Part shown: one piece after another, positions 8,194 through 17,644 of the stretch
Layout of the letters: each line of letters begins with the position of its first letter
Position numbering within the stretch: the first letter of the stretch is position 1
Source of the DNA: Bacteroidales bacterium
GTDB taxonomy: Bacteria > Bacteroidota > Bacteroidia > Bacteroidales > Marinilabiliaceae
Length of the DNA stretch: 64,000 bases
Direction: 5' to 3'
Assembly (NCBI GenBank): GCA_022768325.1
Contig: JALEMI010000044.1
Location: forward strand, 62,001-126,000
Program-made: the position numbers and the translations under genes
The notes under the pieces: model-generated
Database searches by the model: none
What the model saw: the letters and a program-made list of their open reading frames with translations, nothing else
What the model was told of the DNA's origin: nothing

Positions 8194-10845
8194 TTAGAGT
8201 TCGAGACCTATGAGAAGGACGTCGTCGACTTGCTTATCCACGCCTTTCCAGTCGTAGAATGTCTTGACGAGGTCTTTGGATGTGGAGCTCATGCTTTCGT
8301 CGAGGTTGCGGGCGAGCCATTCTTTGACGCGCCTCGTGAAGAATTTCTTGTGTTCTTCGCCGCCGAGCTGGTCGGGGAGGCCGTCCGAGAAGACGAAGAG
8401 CCTGTCTCCGGGTTCGTATTGGATTACGTTATTGGCAAAAGGTTTCTCGGGGCGCCCCTTTGGCAGAGGCTTACCGCCAATGCCTTTGCGGCTGCCTTCG
8501 ATTTCTTGGAACTTGGCGTTCTCGGGGTCGTCGGGGGAGTCGAAGGCGCCCGTACGGCTCATGTGGAGATAGTAGAGAGGACGGTGGGCACCAGCGAACT
8601 GTAGCTCATGGTTGACGGGGTCAATGCGGAGGAGGCCGAGGTCCATGCCGTCGCCTGCGTTGGCTTCGGACGTCTTCTGCTTAAGGGCATCGCGCACAGC
8701 CTCATGGAGCATATCGAGGATGGTGGATGGCGGGAGGTCGGGGTTGTTGGCGACGATGTTGGAGAGGAGCAGGGAGCCGATGATGGAGAGGAGGGCGCCC
8801 GGGACACCGTGGCCCGTACAGTCGACGACGGCGATGTAGGTGATGTCGCCGTGTGAATAGATCCAAGGGAAGTCGCCGCTGACGATGTTCTTTGGGCGGT
8901 AGAACATGAACGAGCTGGGGAAACGCTGCTGAATCTCGGCCTCTTCGGGGAGGAGGGCGAACTGGATACGCTTGGCGTAGTTGATGGAGCTCATGACGTC
9001 CTCCTTGGCCTTTTGGGCCTCCTGCTCGAGTTGCTTGATTTCGGTGACGTCGTGGATGGTGAAGAGGGTGGAGTCGACGTTGCCGTTGTCTTCAAACTCG
9101 GGGATGGCCCTGACTTCGAGGTATGTCTTTTCCTTCTCGCCGAGTTCGAGTTCTGTGGTGTCTTGCCTCTTTGTCTTGCGAATTGTCCGGAGGGTGTTAG
9201 AGATGAAGTCGCGGAAGCTGTCTTCGGTGACGAGTTCGAGAATCATCTTCTCCTTGGCGAGGTCGCTGGATTCGAGGCCGAGGAACTTGGCGGCGGCGGG
9301 GTTGGAGTAGAGTATTTTGCCTTTGAGGGATGTACGGATGATGACGTCGGGCGAGTTCTCGGAGAGGGACTTCATGCGGCCGGTCTTCTTCTCCTCGTTC
9401 TCACGCATCTTGCGCTCGGTCACGTCGCGAGTGTTGAAGATGAGGCCGCGGATGGCTGGGTCGTGGAGGAGGTTCTTGCCCTGCGTTTCGAGGTAAATCC
9501 TGTCGTTGTTTTTCTTCAAGTATGTGTATTCGATTTTTGTCTCGCCGCCGGGAGTGGCGAGGAGATAATCGAACATGGCGCTGACCTTCTTGAAGCTGTT
9601 CGGCATCATGAGGTCCTCGTCCATGGCGTGGATGTCCTCCTCGGGCGCGTAGCCGAGGATTCGTTTCATTGAGGGGCTCTCGTAGATTACCTCACGGTTG
9701 GCGTCGTAGATGGAGATGAACTCGGACGCGTTGCTGAGCATCGCATCCTGCTTCTTTTGGGCAATCTCAATCTCTTCAATCTTTCGGGCAAGCTCGGAGT
9801 TGGAAATCTCGAGATTCTCCTTTGCCTCGCGCATCTCACGGGCGTTCTCGTTGAGCTTCTCCTCGTTCTCACGGAGGGCGGCTGTCATCTGCTGCGATTC
9901 GCGGAGCAGAGCCTCGGTCTGCTGATTGATTTTGAGGTTGTAGAGGGTGCTGCCGACCATGGAGCCAATCTCCTCGGCGAGGAGCTTGTAGTGGTCGGGC
10001 AGGGATTTTTCGAAGAAAGAGAGCTCAATTACGCCCTGGACATCCTCCTCTTGCTTGAGGGGGATGATGAGGATGGTCTTAGGCTTGCTAACGCCAATGA
10101 GGCCGGAGGAGATGGTGAAATAGTCGTCGGGGATTTCCGTACGATATATTAGCTGACGCTCGTAGGCGGCGGCACCTATGAGGCCTATTCCGACCTTTAT
10201 CTCGTTCTTCTCGAAACGGCGACGGTCGTAGGCGTATTGCGTGACAGTCTTGAGGACATCGCCCTCGAGGATGTAGAAGGCGGCCTGCACGGCACCGGTG
10301 TATGAGATTATGCCTTCGATGGTTGCCTGGGCGAGGTCGTCAATTCGGGTGTGGATACGGAGGATGTCGGATATTTTCTCCTTGCCACGGCTCACCCAGT
10401 TGAAGTTTTGCTCTTTGTCGCGGGTGTTCTTAAGGCTCTTGCCGAGGTTGAGGAGGGTTCGGCCGAGTTCTGAGGAGGCCACGCGGCTGCTGTCTATCTC
10501 ATGTCCTTCGCGGATGTCTTCGGCAATGTCGATGCTGGCGGAGATTATGCCTTTGAGGTTGTCGATGTCGGCATTGAGCTCGGCGAGGCGGAGCCGCTTA
10601 TAATTGGCTACGAAGAGGCAGAGGATGAGCGAGAAGAATGTGAGGAAGTCGAAGAACCAGGTGAAGAGGTAGTGGTGGAGGTAGAGTATGTTGGAGAACG
10701 AGACATTGAAGCCGAGGAGGCTCATGATGCTGGTCCACCCGATGAGCAGGACTACGCCCACGACGATGAGGGCCGAATACCATTGGAGTTCGGAGAAGCC
10801 TTTTGGGGAGAAGTAAGCCCAGGATATTTTGTTTTTTCTCTTCAT
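8194..10845 (-). CDS. Membrane GAF-PAS-PAS SpoIIE/PP2C-type serine/threonine phosphatase (SiaA-like)
   Basis: The 883-residue protein has, in order: two membrane helices (about 22-44 and 55-80), a GAF domain (about 165-310), a coiled coil, two PAS domains (about 372-480 and 485-605) and a C-terminal PP2C/SpoIIE phosphatase (about 640-883). The phosphatase metal motifs are present: GDFPWI, AVVDCTGHGVPGA and FVFSDGLPDQLGG. The inferred role is dephosphorylating the SiaC-type or STAS partner in response to a signal sensed by the GAF/PAS modules. Unlike Pseudomonas SiaA there is no periplasmic dCACHE domain; sensing looks cytoplasmic. It is followed 16 bases later by siaB. Its GAF region resembles those of the proteins at 10851 and 14028. 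Confidence 0.85.
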   Translation of the reverse strand: MKRKNKISWAYFSPKGFSELQWYSALIVVGVVLLIGWTSIMSLLGFNVSFSNILYLHHYLFTWFFDFLTFFSLILCLFVANYKRLRLAELNADIDNLKGIISASIDIAEDIREGHEIDSSRVASSELGRTLLNLGKSLKNTRDKEQNFNWVSRGKEKISDILRIHTRIDDLAQATIEGIISYTGAVQAAFYILEGDVLKTVTQYAYDRRRFEKNEIKVGIGLIGAAAYERQLIYRTEIPDDYFTISSGLIGVSKPKTILIIPLKQEEDVQGVIELSFFEKSLPDHYKLLAEEIGSMVGSTLYNLKINQQTEALLRESQQMTAALRENEEKLNENAREMREAKENLEISNSELARKIEEIEIAQKKQDAMLSNASEFISIYDANREVIYESPSMKRILGYAPEEDIHAMDEDLMMPNSFKKVSAMFDYLLATPGGETKIEYTYLKKNNDRIYLETQGKNLLHDPAIRGLIFNTRDVTERKMRENEEKKTGRMKSLSENSPDVIIRTSLKGKILYSNPAAAKFLGLESSDLAKEKMILELVTEDSFRDFISNTLRTIRKTKRQDTTELELGEKEKTYLEVRAIPEFEDNGNVDSTLFTIHDVTEIKQLEQEAQKAKEDVMSSINYAKRIQFALLPEEAEIQQRFPSSFMFYRPKNIVSGDFPWIYSHGDITYIAVVDCTGHGVPGALLSIIGSLLLSNIVANNPDLPPSTILDMLHEAVRDALKQKTSEANAGDGMDLGLLRIDPVNHELQFAGAHRPLYYLHMSRTGAFDSPDDPENAKFQEIEGSRKGIGGKPLPKGRPEKPFANNVIQYEPGDRLFVFSDGLPDQLGGEEHKKFFTRRVKEWLARNLDESMSSTSKDLVKTFYDWKGVDKQVDDVLLIGLEL

Positions 10846-10850
10846 TTAGT

Positions 10851-11798
10851 CTAAATGATGTCGCTGAGCTGGCCTTGCACACTTTCCCATTCGGAGACGA
10901 TGGGGAGCTTGGCGAAGCAGGCGACTTCTATTACAGCCTCGACACCTTCGCCATTGGGGGAGGTGAGGGGCAGGGCGTAGACATTGAGGGCGCGGCTCTT
11001 GCCGAGTCCTGAAACAGCTGTCAGGTATTCTTTTGGGACGGAAGGAATCGCGAGCGGTTTTCCGTCAGAAATAACCTGACCGAGGAAACCATCGGTGGAG
11101 TCGATGGTCGTTGTAGGAATCTCTTCGGAGAGGGCGTATTTTCCCGCAAGCTGATACACTTGCGATTCGGGGTCTTGACGCTTGAAGGCAATGATTCCGC
11201 TGACATCGAACACCTTGGATATGGCGTCGACAAGGAATTGGAGGGGGAGGTTTTGGTCGACGGTTGCGGGTTTGAGCTTCAGGGCTGCCTCGACGAGGCG
11301 TGTCGCGCTCTTTTTGGAGGCGTTGGCTCGCCTGGCCTTATTGCGGAACTCGAAGATGTCGGCCTTTAGCTTTGCCAGCTCGGCATCGCGGCGCGTTATC
11401 TCGGCGTTGAGGCTTTCGTTCTCGTCCTTCATCTGCTCGACGGTCTTGTGGGAGAAGAGCGACACGCGGAGCATTGAGATGGTGAGGAGAAGGGCGAGGA
11501 GCAGATTGACGGATATGAACGTGGCCTGCGAGAGCTCGTAGGCGAAGAATTGCCACAGGGCGAAGATGGGGAAGAAGGTGAGGAGGACGAAATAGACCTT
11601 GACGATGAGGGGTGTATCGACAGCGCGGACAAAGAGCCGGCGCACCGTCACGGCGAAACGTCGCAATGCGGACGTGACGACGCCATACGTATAGGTCAGG
11701 GCATCGACGGTTTTCCTCACAGCTTTACGCACGATGCCGTGGAGCAGAGGCGAGATGACCTTTATGGAAGAGGATATGTCGGCAATGACCTTGTTCAT
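10851..11798 (-). CDS. Membrane GAF-domain protein
   Basis: I place the start at ATG 11798 (MNKVIADISSS), giving 315 residues. A longer frame to 12011 would encode an Arg/Pro/His-rich tail antisense-like to cheB and is rejected. Two hydrophobic helices (about 65-110) are followed by a coiled coil (FSHKTVEQMKDENESLNAEI) and a GAF domain that runs to the C-terminus. There is no output domain, so it may be a ligand-sensing partner of the adjacent SpoIIE phosphatase (5 bases downstream), whose GAF domain it resembles (TAVSGLG against TISSGLIG). The start overlaps the upstream cheB stop by 4 bases (ATGA), which indicates translational coupling. Confidence 0.75.
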   Translation of the reverse strand: MNKVIADISSSIKVISPLLHGIVRKAVRKTVDALTYTYGVVTSALRRFAVTVRRLFVRAVDTPLIVKVYFVLLTFFPIFALWQFFAYELSQATFISVNLLLALLLTISMLRVSLFSHKTVEQMKDENESLNAEITRRDAELAKLKADIFEFRNKARRANASKKSATRLVEAALKLKPATVDQNLPLQFLVDAISKVFDVSGIIAFKRQDPESQVYQLAGKYALSEEIPTTTIDSTDGFLGQVISDGKPLAIPSVPKEYLTAVSGLGKSRALNVYALPLTSPNGEGVEAVIEVACFAKLPIVSEWESVQGQLSDII

Positions 11799-12364
11799 TG
11801 AATATTTTTGAGGAAGTCTATGATTCCTTGCGGAGGGAGGACGGCCGAGGGCTGGAGCAGCCTCAGGGCGGCGCGTGGCATTGTGGGTACGTCGGCCGTG
11901 GCGGGGTCTTGCACGATGGTGTAGCCGCCTCGGTCGGCTATGTCTTTGAGGCCTTGGGCCCCGTCTTTGTTGGCACCTGTCAGGATTATGCCAACGAGTT
12001 TCTCTCGCCACGTCTTGGCGGCGGACGAGAGGGTGTGGTCTATCGCGGGGCGGCAGAAGAGATGCGGCTCCTCGATGGAGAGAGAGAGCGTGGCGTCGTA
12101 CTCAACGAAGAGGTGGTAATTGGCCGGCGCGATGTAGACGTTACCACGTTCTACGGGCTGTTTGTCGTAGGGTTCGATGACGTTGAGTTGCGACTTGTCG
12201 TTGAGAGCCTCGACGAAGCCGGCCCTGACGTGCTTGAGCCGGTGCATACATATAACGATGGGGAGGGGGAAGTCGGGAGGGAGAGCCGCGACAATCTTAG
12301 ACACCACGGCATAGCTGCCGGCGGAGCCTCCGATGACGATAGCCTTGTATTGTGACGTTGCCAT
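11795..12364 (-). CDS. Stand-alone CheB-type methylesterase domain without receiver
   Basis: The 189-residue protein is only the catalytic half of CheB. The triad can be placed at Ser14 (IGGSAGS), His41 (CMHRLKH) and Asp134 (TGANKDGAQG). Known CheB enzymes hydrolyse glutamyl methyl esters or deamidate glutamines on receptors. With no receiver domain, activity would not be set by CheA phosphorylation. It is tightly linked to the downstream GAF gene (4-base overlap) and lies 20 bases after a divergent CheR-like gene. The GGSAGS loop differs slightly from the usual GASTGG, so the substrate may be another protein. Confidence 0.85.
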   Translation of the reverse strand: MATSQYKAIVIGGSAGSYAVVSKIVAALPPDFPLPIVICMHRLKHVRAGFVEALNDKSQLNVIEPYDKQPVERGNVYIAPANYHLFVEYDATLSLSIEEPHLFCRPAIDHTLSSAAKTWREKLVGIILTGANKDGAQGLKDIADRGGYTIVQDPATADVPTMPRAALRLLQPSAVLPPQGIIDFLKNIQ

Positions 12365-12384
12365 TGTGTGGTGCCTTGATGTTT

Positions 12385-13182
12385 TTATGCGATTAGTGAA
12401 TATATGCCTACGGCGTTCTCGTCGGGGGCGAAGCGGTCCTCAGAGCCAAGCGGACGCTCAACGACGCCGAGGCAGAGAAGCGCACCGGGACGGGAGAGCG
12501 AGTCGGCGAGATGGGCTACGGCATTATGGTGGAGCTTGAGGTTGTAGGAGATGAGGGTGTCGCGGAGGATGATGAGGTCGAATTGTTGATTCTCGGCGTT
12601 CATGAACCATCCGTTGCGAACCTCCACATTGTCGAGCAGCCCTTCGCGGAGCAGGTAGGAGCCGTCGGGCTGCTGGAGGACGTACTGATCGTAGGCGGCC
12701 TTTGTCTCAAGACGTTGGAAGTTGGACATATCCTGCTGGTCGTCCTTCTTGTTGACGTGGCGCGAGATGATGTTGTTCTTTATTCGCTCGCTGACGACAT
12801 TGGCCACGACGCGCATATCCTCCCTTCGGCCTACGATGTCGAGAATTATGAGGAGACTGTAAAGCTCGTGATAGCTGCCGAGGTCGGGGAGCCATATTGT
12901 CTTGATTTCCTTATCGGCGAGAACCTTCATGAGGTGTCGCCAAAAGCCGGGCGTGCGGAAAAGCTCAGTCTGCGGGAGGGAGAGGTAGAAGGCTATGTCC
13001 TCATACTTCACGAGCGAGGCGAGGGCGTTGTTGAGGTCCTGGGTCCTGTGGAAAGCCATTTTCTCGAACAGATAGGCGATGCGCCGGCGGAGGAAACCGT
13101 CGGCGTAGTTGGTGTAGTCGACCTTAAGCCTTTCGGAGATATTCAGGGCGACCTCTTTCAACTCGCTAATTGTCAGGGCCAT
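12385..13182 (-). CDS. Divergent CheR-like protein, probably not a methyltransferase
   Basis: The 265-residue protein has the CheR layout: an N-terminal helical domain with RRRIAYLFEKM, then TELFRTPGFW. The SAM-binding signature (WSAGCSTGEEPYS in active enzymes) is replaced by LPDLGSYHELYS, without the Cys and acidic pair. The usual CRNVLIYF motif reads LRDTLISY. SAM binding and catalysis are therefore doubtful. It overlaps the upstream cheR (13173) by 10 bases, so the two may be made together and form a pair. It may act as a receptor-binding or regulatory pseudoenzyme. Confidence 0.75.
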   Translation of the reverse strand: MALTISELKEVALNISERLKVDYTNYADGFLRRRIAYLFEKMAFHRTQDLNNALASLVKYEDIAFYLSLPQTELFRTPGFWRHLMKVLADKEIKTIWLPDLGSYHELYSLLIILDIVGRREDMRVVANVVSERIKNNIISRHVNKKDDQQDMSNFQRLETKAAYDQYVLQQPDGSYLLREGLLDNVEVRNGWFMNAENQQFDLIILRDTLISYNLKLHHNAVAHLADSLSRPGALLCLGVVERPLGSEDRFAPDENAVGIYSLIA

Positions 13183-13994
13183 GACGATTTGATTTTTTTG
13201 TAAAAAAGACCTTGTCGTAGCAGGATGGCTTTCATGGGTTGCGGGATGTCCTCTTGCTTACCCATGATGAACAGCGCCCCGTCGTGCATCTTTTCGAGAA
13301 CGTTGGAGAGGACGCGCAATTGGAGCTGCTCGTTGAAGTATATCATTACGTTTCGGAGGAAGACGATGTCGACGCGGTAGGCGAAGGGCGCACGGTCTTT
13401 GACGAGGTCTTGCCTGAGGAAACGGGCTTGCTCGCGGAGATGGGGGAGAACCGTAATGGTGTCGGCTGCCTCATCGATGGCGAAATACTTGTCGAAGGGG
13501 ACGTTGAGGTCGAGCGACTTCATGACGGTATTGAAATTCTCGACATAGCACTGGTTGAAGCGATAGGGATAGACACCCTTTGCGGCGTTGTCGAGGACGG
13601 TGGGGTTGATGTCGGTGCCGATGACGCGGCATCGGTCTTTGAGGCCCAGCTCGTTTATCAAGACGAGGTCGGAGTAGACCTCAAGCCCTTTGGAACAGCC
13701 TATGTGCCAAATGGTCGACATGGTCTGCTTGGGGATCTGCCGCGGGAGGACCTTGGCGTAGGCGACCCAGACGGCGGGGTCGCGGAAGAGCTCGGTGGTG
13801 TTGACGGTTATGTCCTCAACAATTGTCTGGACGAGCTTCTTGTCTGCGACGACCATGTTGAGAATCTGCTCAAACGAGAGCCCCATCTCCTCGCATATCT
13901 TGGTAAGTCTGCGAGAGATGGAGTTTGTGGAATAGTCGCTGAAGTCATATCCACAGCGTTTATTGAACTCGTTGAGGAACTCCTTAATATCCAT
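13173..13994 (-). CDS. CheR-family methyltransferase, intermediate divergence
   Basis: The 273-residue protein retains most CheR motifs: YSTNSISRRL, TELFRDPAVW, the SAM motif in modified form (HIGCSKGLEVYSD instead of SAGCSTGEEPYS), a GTDINP segment and LRNVMIYFNEQ. The acidic pair after the glycine is reduced to one glutamate. CheR transfers methyl groups from S-adenosylmethionine to receptor glutamates. It lies between a membrane GAF/PAS protein and the more decayed CheR-like gene, so its substrate might be the GAF/PAS proteins and not the MCPs. A canonical CheR is at 18578-19462. Confidence 0.8.
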   Translation of the reverse strand: MDIKEFLNEFNKRCGYDFSDYSTNSISRRLTKICEEMGLSFEQILNMVVADKKLVQTIVEDITVNTTELFRDPAVWVAYAKVLPRQIPKQTMSTIWHIGCSKGLEVYSDLVLINELGLKDRCRVIGTDINPTVLDNAAKGVYPYRFNQCYVENFNTVMKSLDLNVPFDKYFAIDEAADTITVLPHLREQARFLRQDLVKDRAPFAYRVDIVFLRNVMIYFNEQLQLRVLSNVLEKMHDGALFIMGKQEDIPQPMKAILLRQGLFYKKIKSSWP

Positions 13995-14027
13995 GGCGGC
14001 GTGCAGTGTCTTGTCGCGTCGTGAGCC

Positions 14028-15917
14028 TTAGAAGAGCTCGACCTCGACATTTTGGATGAATGCGGTGAAAGAGTGTTCGCCGTTGACTTCGGCCTCGCAG
14101 AGCAGGACGAGGACGGAGACGCTCTCGCCATACTTGTCCTTGATGGGGACCTCTTTTCGTTCGCCGATTGACTTGGGCATATCGGGTGTGACGAACGCCT
14201 TGATGAAGTCGTTATTTTGGATGTCGCCCTCGGCGAAGAGCATAGAGACGTTTTGTCCGAGCACCTCTTCGCGGGAGTAGCTCCATAGTTTTTCGGCTGC
14301 CTCGTTGAAGAACTCGACAGTTCCCTCTTGGTTTGTGGTGACGATGGCGTCGAGCATACCGTCGAGAGTTTTCTCGTTGCGGACCTTGACGGCCTCGACC
14401 TCTTTGAACTTGGCCTCGACCTCGGCGCGCGTCTCTTGGAGGCGGATGTCGAGCTCCTTTTGGCTGTCTTGCATCTCGCGTTCGAGCTTGACCTGGTCGG
14501 CAATGTTGGTCTCGAGGCTGATGACTTTGAGAATCTCGCCGTCGGAGTCGCGGACAGGCGTATAGGTGGAGAGCAGCCATACCTCTTCGCCGCGTTTGGA
14601 GCGGCGACGGACACGGCCGTTGAAGGTCTCGCCGTTGTTGATGGTATTGAGGAGGTCGTCGAGGGTGTCGCGGTCTTCCTTGAAGAGGAAGATGCTCATG
14701 TTCTGGTCGGCAATCTCCTCGGCCTTGTAGCCGAATGTGTTGAGGAAGTTGTCGTTGACCTTGAGGATTGTGCCGTCGGTTGCGAACTCCATGCTTATGG
14801 AGGCGTGGTCGATGGCGGTGATGAAGCCCTTCATCTCAATCTCCTTACGCTCGTTCTCCTCTTGCGTAGCCCTCATCTCCTCGAGGTTTTGGCGGAGGAC
14901 CTCCTCTTGCTCGCGCATCTTGGCGGCTTGCTGCTGCGTCTCTTGGAGAAGGACGGCTGTCTGCATATTGGTGCGGACGGTGGAGATTGTCATCGCGATG
15001 CTCTCGGCTGTCTTTTCGAGGAACTCAATCTCGTGGCGGAGGAGGGGCTGGAGGGTGGCCATCTCGACGACGCCGTAGACGGTATCGTTGGCTTTGAGGG
15101 GAACGAGGATTATGGCGCCGGGGTCGCCCTCGCCAAGACCGGACGTGACGGTCATGTAGTGGGGCGGAAGCTCGGTCATGTAGATTGTCTTCTGCTCCAT
15201 GGCGCATCGGCCTACGAGGCCTTCGCCCCACTCGATTGTCTTATCGGCATATTTCCGACGGTCGTAGGCCACGAAGGCTGTGAGCTCGAAGAACTTCTTG
15301 CCGTTGTCGCCCTTGTCTTCGCCCGTATGGAGGAGGAAGAAGCCGGCTTGGATGAGATTTACGTAGTCGACAAGATAGCGTATGATGTTGTAGGAAAGCT
15401 CCTGCATATTGTCGTTGTTGCGGCGGAGGATTTCGCCGAACTGTGCGACACCGTTAGTGACCCATGTGCGTTGCTGCTCCTCGTCACGGCGTTTGAGGTC
15501 CTCCTTTTGGTTCTGCTGGAGGTTTCTCTGGAGCTGAACGAGCGAAGAGATGAGGTCGTCGTCCTTGTCGTCGGAATTGATTTTGACGTTGAGCTTTCCG
15601 GCGGAGAGGCTCTCAACGAACTGGAGGACAGAGTCGGAACGCGTCTCTTGCTCTTTGAGGGCTTTCTTCATAGCCTTTATGATTTCGCTCATGCGCCACG
15701 CCATGAGGTAGGCAGCAGCGGCCGTGAGGAAAGGCAGGGCGATGGTGGTCCAGAAAGGAGGGAACGCTTTGATGAAGTCGGCGATTGTCCGCTCGCTGTT
15801 ATGATAGGCGTCGGAATCGGCGGCGAGGAGGAACACTACGAGCGAGATGACGACTCCGAAGAGAAATCCTCGGAGGGCCCATACCCACGCCATTCGCTTA
15901 AGTTTCTTATTTTTCAT
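14028..15917 (-). CDS. Membrane GAF-PAS-PAS sensor protein without catalytic domain
   Basis: The 629-residue protein has two membrane helices (about 13-33 and 55-75), a linker with a possible HAMP-like segment, a GAF domain (about 165-320), a coiled coil, and two PAS domains (about 370-485 and 515-625; GYKAEEIADQNMS and SYSREEVLGQNVS are PAS cores). No kinase, phosphatase or cyclase domain follows. It resembles the SpoIIE phosphatase at 8194 up to the point where the phosphatase begins. It is probably a signalling input for the Che or Sia proteins and a candidate substrate for the neighbouring CheR/CheB copies. Confidence 0.8.
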   Translation of the reverse strand: MKNKKLKRMAWVWALRGFLFGVVISLVVFLLAADSDAYHNSERTIADFIKAFPPFWTTIALPFLTAAAAYLMAWRMSEIIKAMKKALKEQETRSDSVLQFVESLSAGKLNVKINSDDKDDDLISSLVQLQRNLQQNQKEDLKRRDEEQQRTWVTNGVAQFGEILRRNNDNMQELSYNIIRYLVDYVNLIQAGFFLLHTGEDKGDNGKKFFELTAFVAYDRRKYADKTIEWGEGLVGRCAMEQKTIYMTELPPHYMTVTSGLGEGDPGAIILVPLKANDTVYGVVEMATLQPLLRHEIEFLEKTAESIAMTISTVRTNMQTAVLLQETQQQAAKMREQEEVLRQNLEEMRATQEENERKEIEMKGFITAIDHASISMEFATDGTILKVNDNFLNTFGYKAEEIADQNMSIFLFKEDRDTLDDLLNTINNGETFNGRVRRRSKRGEEVWLLSTYTPVRDSDGEILKVISLETNIADQVKLEREMQDSQKELDIRLQETRAEVEAKFKEVEAVKVRNEKTLDGMLDAIVTTNQEGTVEFFNEAAEKLWSYSREEVLGQNVSMLFAEGDIQNNDFIKAFVTPDMPKSIGERKEVPIKDKYGESVSVLVLLCEAEVNGEHSFTAFIQNVEVELF

Positions 15918-15956
15918 CTATGGAGAAGTGGTGTTGTTCGTGTGAAATAGGAAGGG

Positions 15957-17126
15957 TTAAATCCCCGTTGTGAGAAGCCTTACGAGGTGGTCGTCAATGT
16001 TGTTGAGGCTCACGATGTCGTCTACACCGCCGGCCTTGACGGCCTCTTTGGGCATTCCATAAACTACGCACGACTGTTCATCTTGCGCCACGGTGCGAGC
16101 GCCGGCATCGTGCATCTCTTTCATTCCGCGTGCGCCGTCATTGCCCATTCCCGTAAGGATTACGCCGATGGCGTTGCCGCCGGCGTATCGTGCGGCAGAG
16201 CGGAAGAGGACGTCGACCGACGGGCGGTGGCGGTTGACCAGCGGGCCCTCTTTGACCTCGACGAAATACTCCTTCCCGACGCGCTTCAGGAGCATGTGCT
16301 TATTGCCCGGGGCGATGAGAACGCGGCCGCGGTAGAGCTTGTCGCCATTCTCGGCCTCCTTGACCTCAAGACGGGAAATCTGATTAAGGCTGTTGGAGAA
16401 AGAGCGCGTGAAGCCTTCGGGCATGTGCTGGACAATGGCGATGCCCGGCATATCGGCTGGCATGGAGCTGAGTAGCGTCCGAATGGCCTCTGTTCCGCCC
16501 GTTGAGGAGCCGATGACGATGATTTTTTCTGTCGGGACGACGACGTCGGATGAGTTAGGCCTCTCGAGGATGGCGTCGGCCGTATACTTGGGCGGGACGG
16601 GACCGATGGGGAGGGGGGTGCCTATGGGTTTTCTCGCCGTCAGGGGGATTGGTGCCGGAGCTGGGGCGGGCTTGGTTATTGCGGCGCGTTCCTTGATGTC
16701 GTCGGCTGTGACGCGGCGAATCTTGGACTGCGCTGCGGCCTTGACTACGTCGCAGAGCATGATGTGGCTCTCTTGGAAAAAGACATCGGGGTTCATTGAC
16801 GGTTTGCCAATGACCTCGCTTGCGCCGTATTCAAGGGCTTTCATTGCGGCCTCGGTGCCGCGTGTGGTGAGGGAGGAGATGACGACGACGGGGATAGGCC
16901 GTTGCGCCATAATCTTGCGGAGGAACGTCAAGCCGTCCATACGCGGCATCTCGATGTCGAGCGTTATGACGTCGGGGACCTCCCTTTGTATCTTCTTAAC
17001 GGCAATGATGGGGTCGGCGGCCGTACCCATTACTTCAATTTCCGGGTCGGCCTCCAATATTGCGGAGAGTGACTGTCTGACGACGGCAGAGTCGTCGACG
17101 ACTAAAACTCTGATCTTCTGCTCCAT
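15957..17126 (-). CDS. cheB: CheB: receiver-methylesterase
   Basis: The 389-residue protein is full-length CheB. It has a receiver domain with phospho-acceptor Asp57 ([13 protein letters not shown]), a proline/alanine-rich linker (about 150-195), and a methylesterase domain with triad Ser208 (IGSSTGG), His234 (IVQHMPEGF) and Asp330 (GMGNDGARG). It removes receptor methyl groups when phosphorylated by CheA, giving adaptation. It lies 32 bases after cheD. This is the canonical CheB of the cluster; the second copy at 11795 lacks the receiver. Confidence 0.95.
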   Translation of the reverse strand: MEQKIRVLVVDDSAVVRQSLSAILEADPEIEVMGTAADPIIAVKKIQREVPDVITLDIEMPRMDGLTFLRKIMAQRPIPVVVISSLTTRGTEAAMKALEYGASEVIGKPSMNPDVFFQESHIMLCDVVKAAAQSKIRRVTADDIKERAAITKPAPAPAPIPLTARKPIGTPLPIGPVPPKYTADAILERPNSSDVVVPTEKIIVIGSSTGGTEAIRTLLSSMPADMPGIAIVQHMPEGFTRSFSNSLNQISRLEVKEAENGDKLYRGRVLIAPGNKHMLLKRVGKEYFVEVKEGPLVNRHRPSVDVLFRSAARYAGGNAIGVILTGMGNDGARGMKEMHDAGARTVAQDEQSCVVYGMPKEAVKAGGVDDIVSLNNIDDHLVRLLTTGI

Positions 17127-17158
17127 GCCGTTATGATTTTTGTCGGTTGATTATGATA

Positions 17159-17635
17159 TCAGAATTGTCTTTTTTCGAGGTACTTGTGTCGGACCTCGCC
17201 CGTGTCGGTGAAGAAGAGGATTTTTCGTCCCCTGTTTCCTCCAACACACGACGCGATGACAGGGATGTTGTTGGCCTCGAGAAGAAGTTTAGCTATTTGG
17301 ATGTTCCTCTCGCCGATTTGCGTAGACGAGGGGCCACCATCGATACCTTTGATGAGCTCACCGCCGCCGAAGACCTTGGCCTGGAGATCTTCGATACGGC
17401 TGCCCATGAATTTCATTTTCTCGATAAGTTTCTCAATGGCAATGTTGCCATATTTGGGCGAGGCGAGGTCGGTACCCATCCATGTGGGTAGCATATAGTG
17501 GTTAATGCCGCCGAAATGTAGTTTTTTGTCCCACAGGCAGACAGCAACGCATGAGCCGAGGACGGTCTTGACGACGTATGGTTCTCGGCTTGCGAAGAAT
17601 GAGGAGGGGTATAGAAAGTGCTGTGAGTACTCCAT
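17159..17635 (-). CDS. cheD: CheD receptor glutamine deamidase
   Basis: The 158-residue protein has the CheD catalytic cysteine and histidine: Cys29 in TVLGSCVAVCLWD and His46 in GGINHYMLP. It also has the conserved KVFGGGELI and IGERNI segments. CheD deamidates receptor glutamines and in some bacteria docks on receptors or CheC. No cheC is visible here. It lies 9 bases after the HisKA-type gene. Confidence 0.95.
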   Translation of the reverse strand: MEYSQHFLYPSSFFASREPYVVKTVLGSCVAVCLWDKKLHFGGINHYMLPTWMGTDLASPKYGNIAIEKLIEKMKFMGSRIEDLQAKVFGGGELIKGIDGGPSSTQIGERNIQIAKLLLEANNIPVIASCVGGNRGRKILFFTDTGEVRHKYLEKRQF

Positions 17636-17644
17636 CTGAGGCTT

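Noticed and set aside
11799-12011. N-terminal extension of the GAF protein
   Set aside because: The extra 71 residues are Arg/His/Pro-rich and lie wholly inside cheB in another frame; the ATG at 11798 gives a normal start and a 4-base overlap.
14328-15950. A 540-codon open frame on the plus strand antisense to the GAF/PAS sensor
   Set aside because: Its composition (Glu/Asp/Leu/Gly/Val-rich) is that of a shadow of the GC-rich minus-strand gene; GAF and PAS motifs are on the minus strand.
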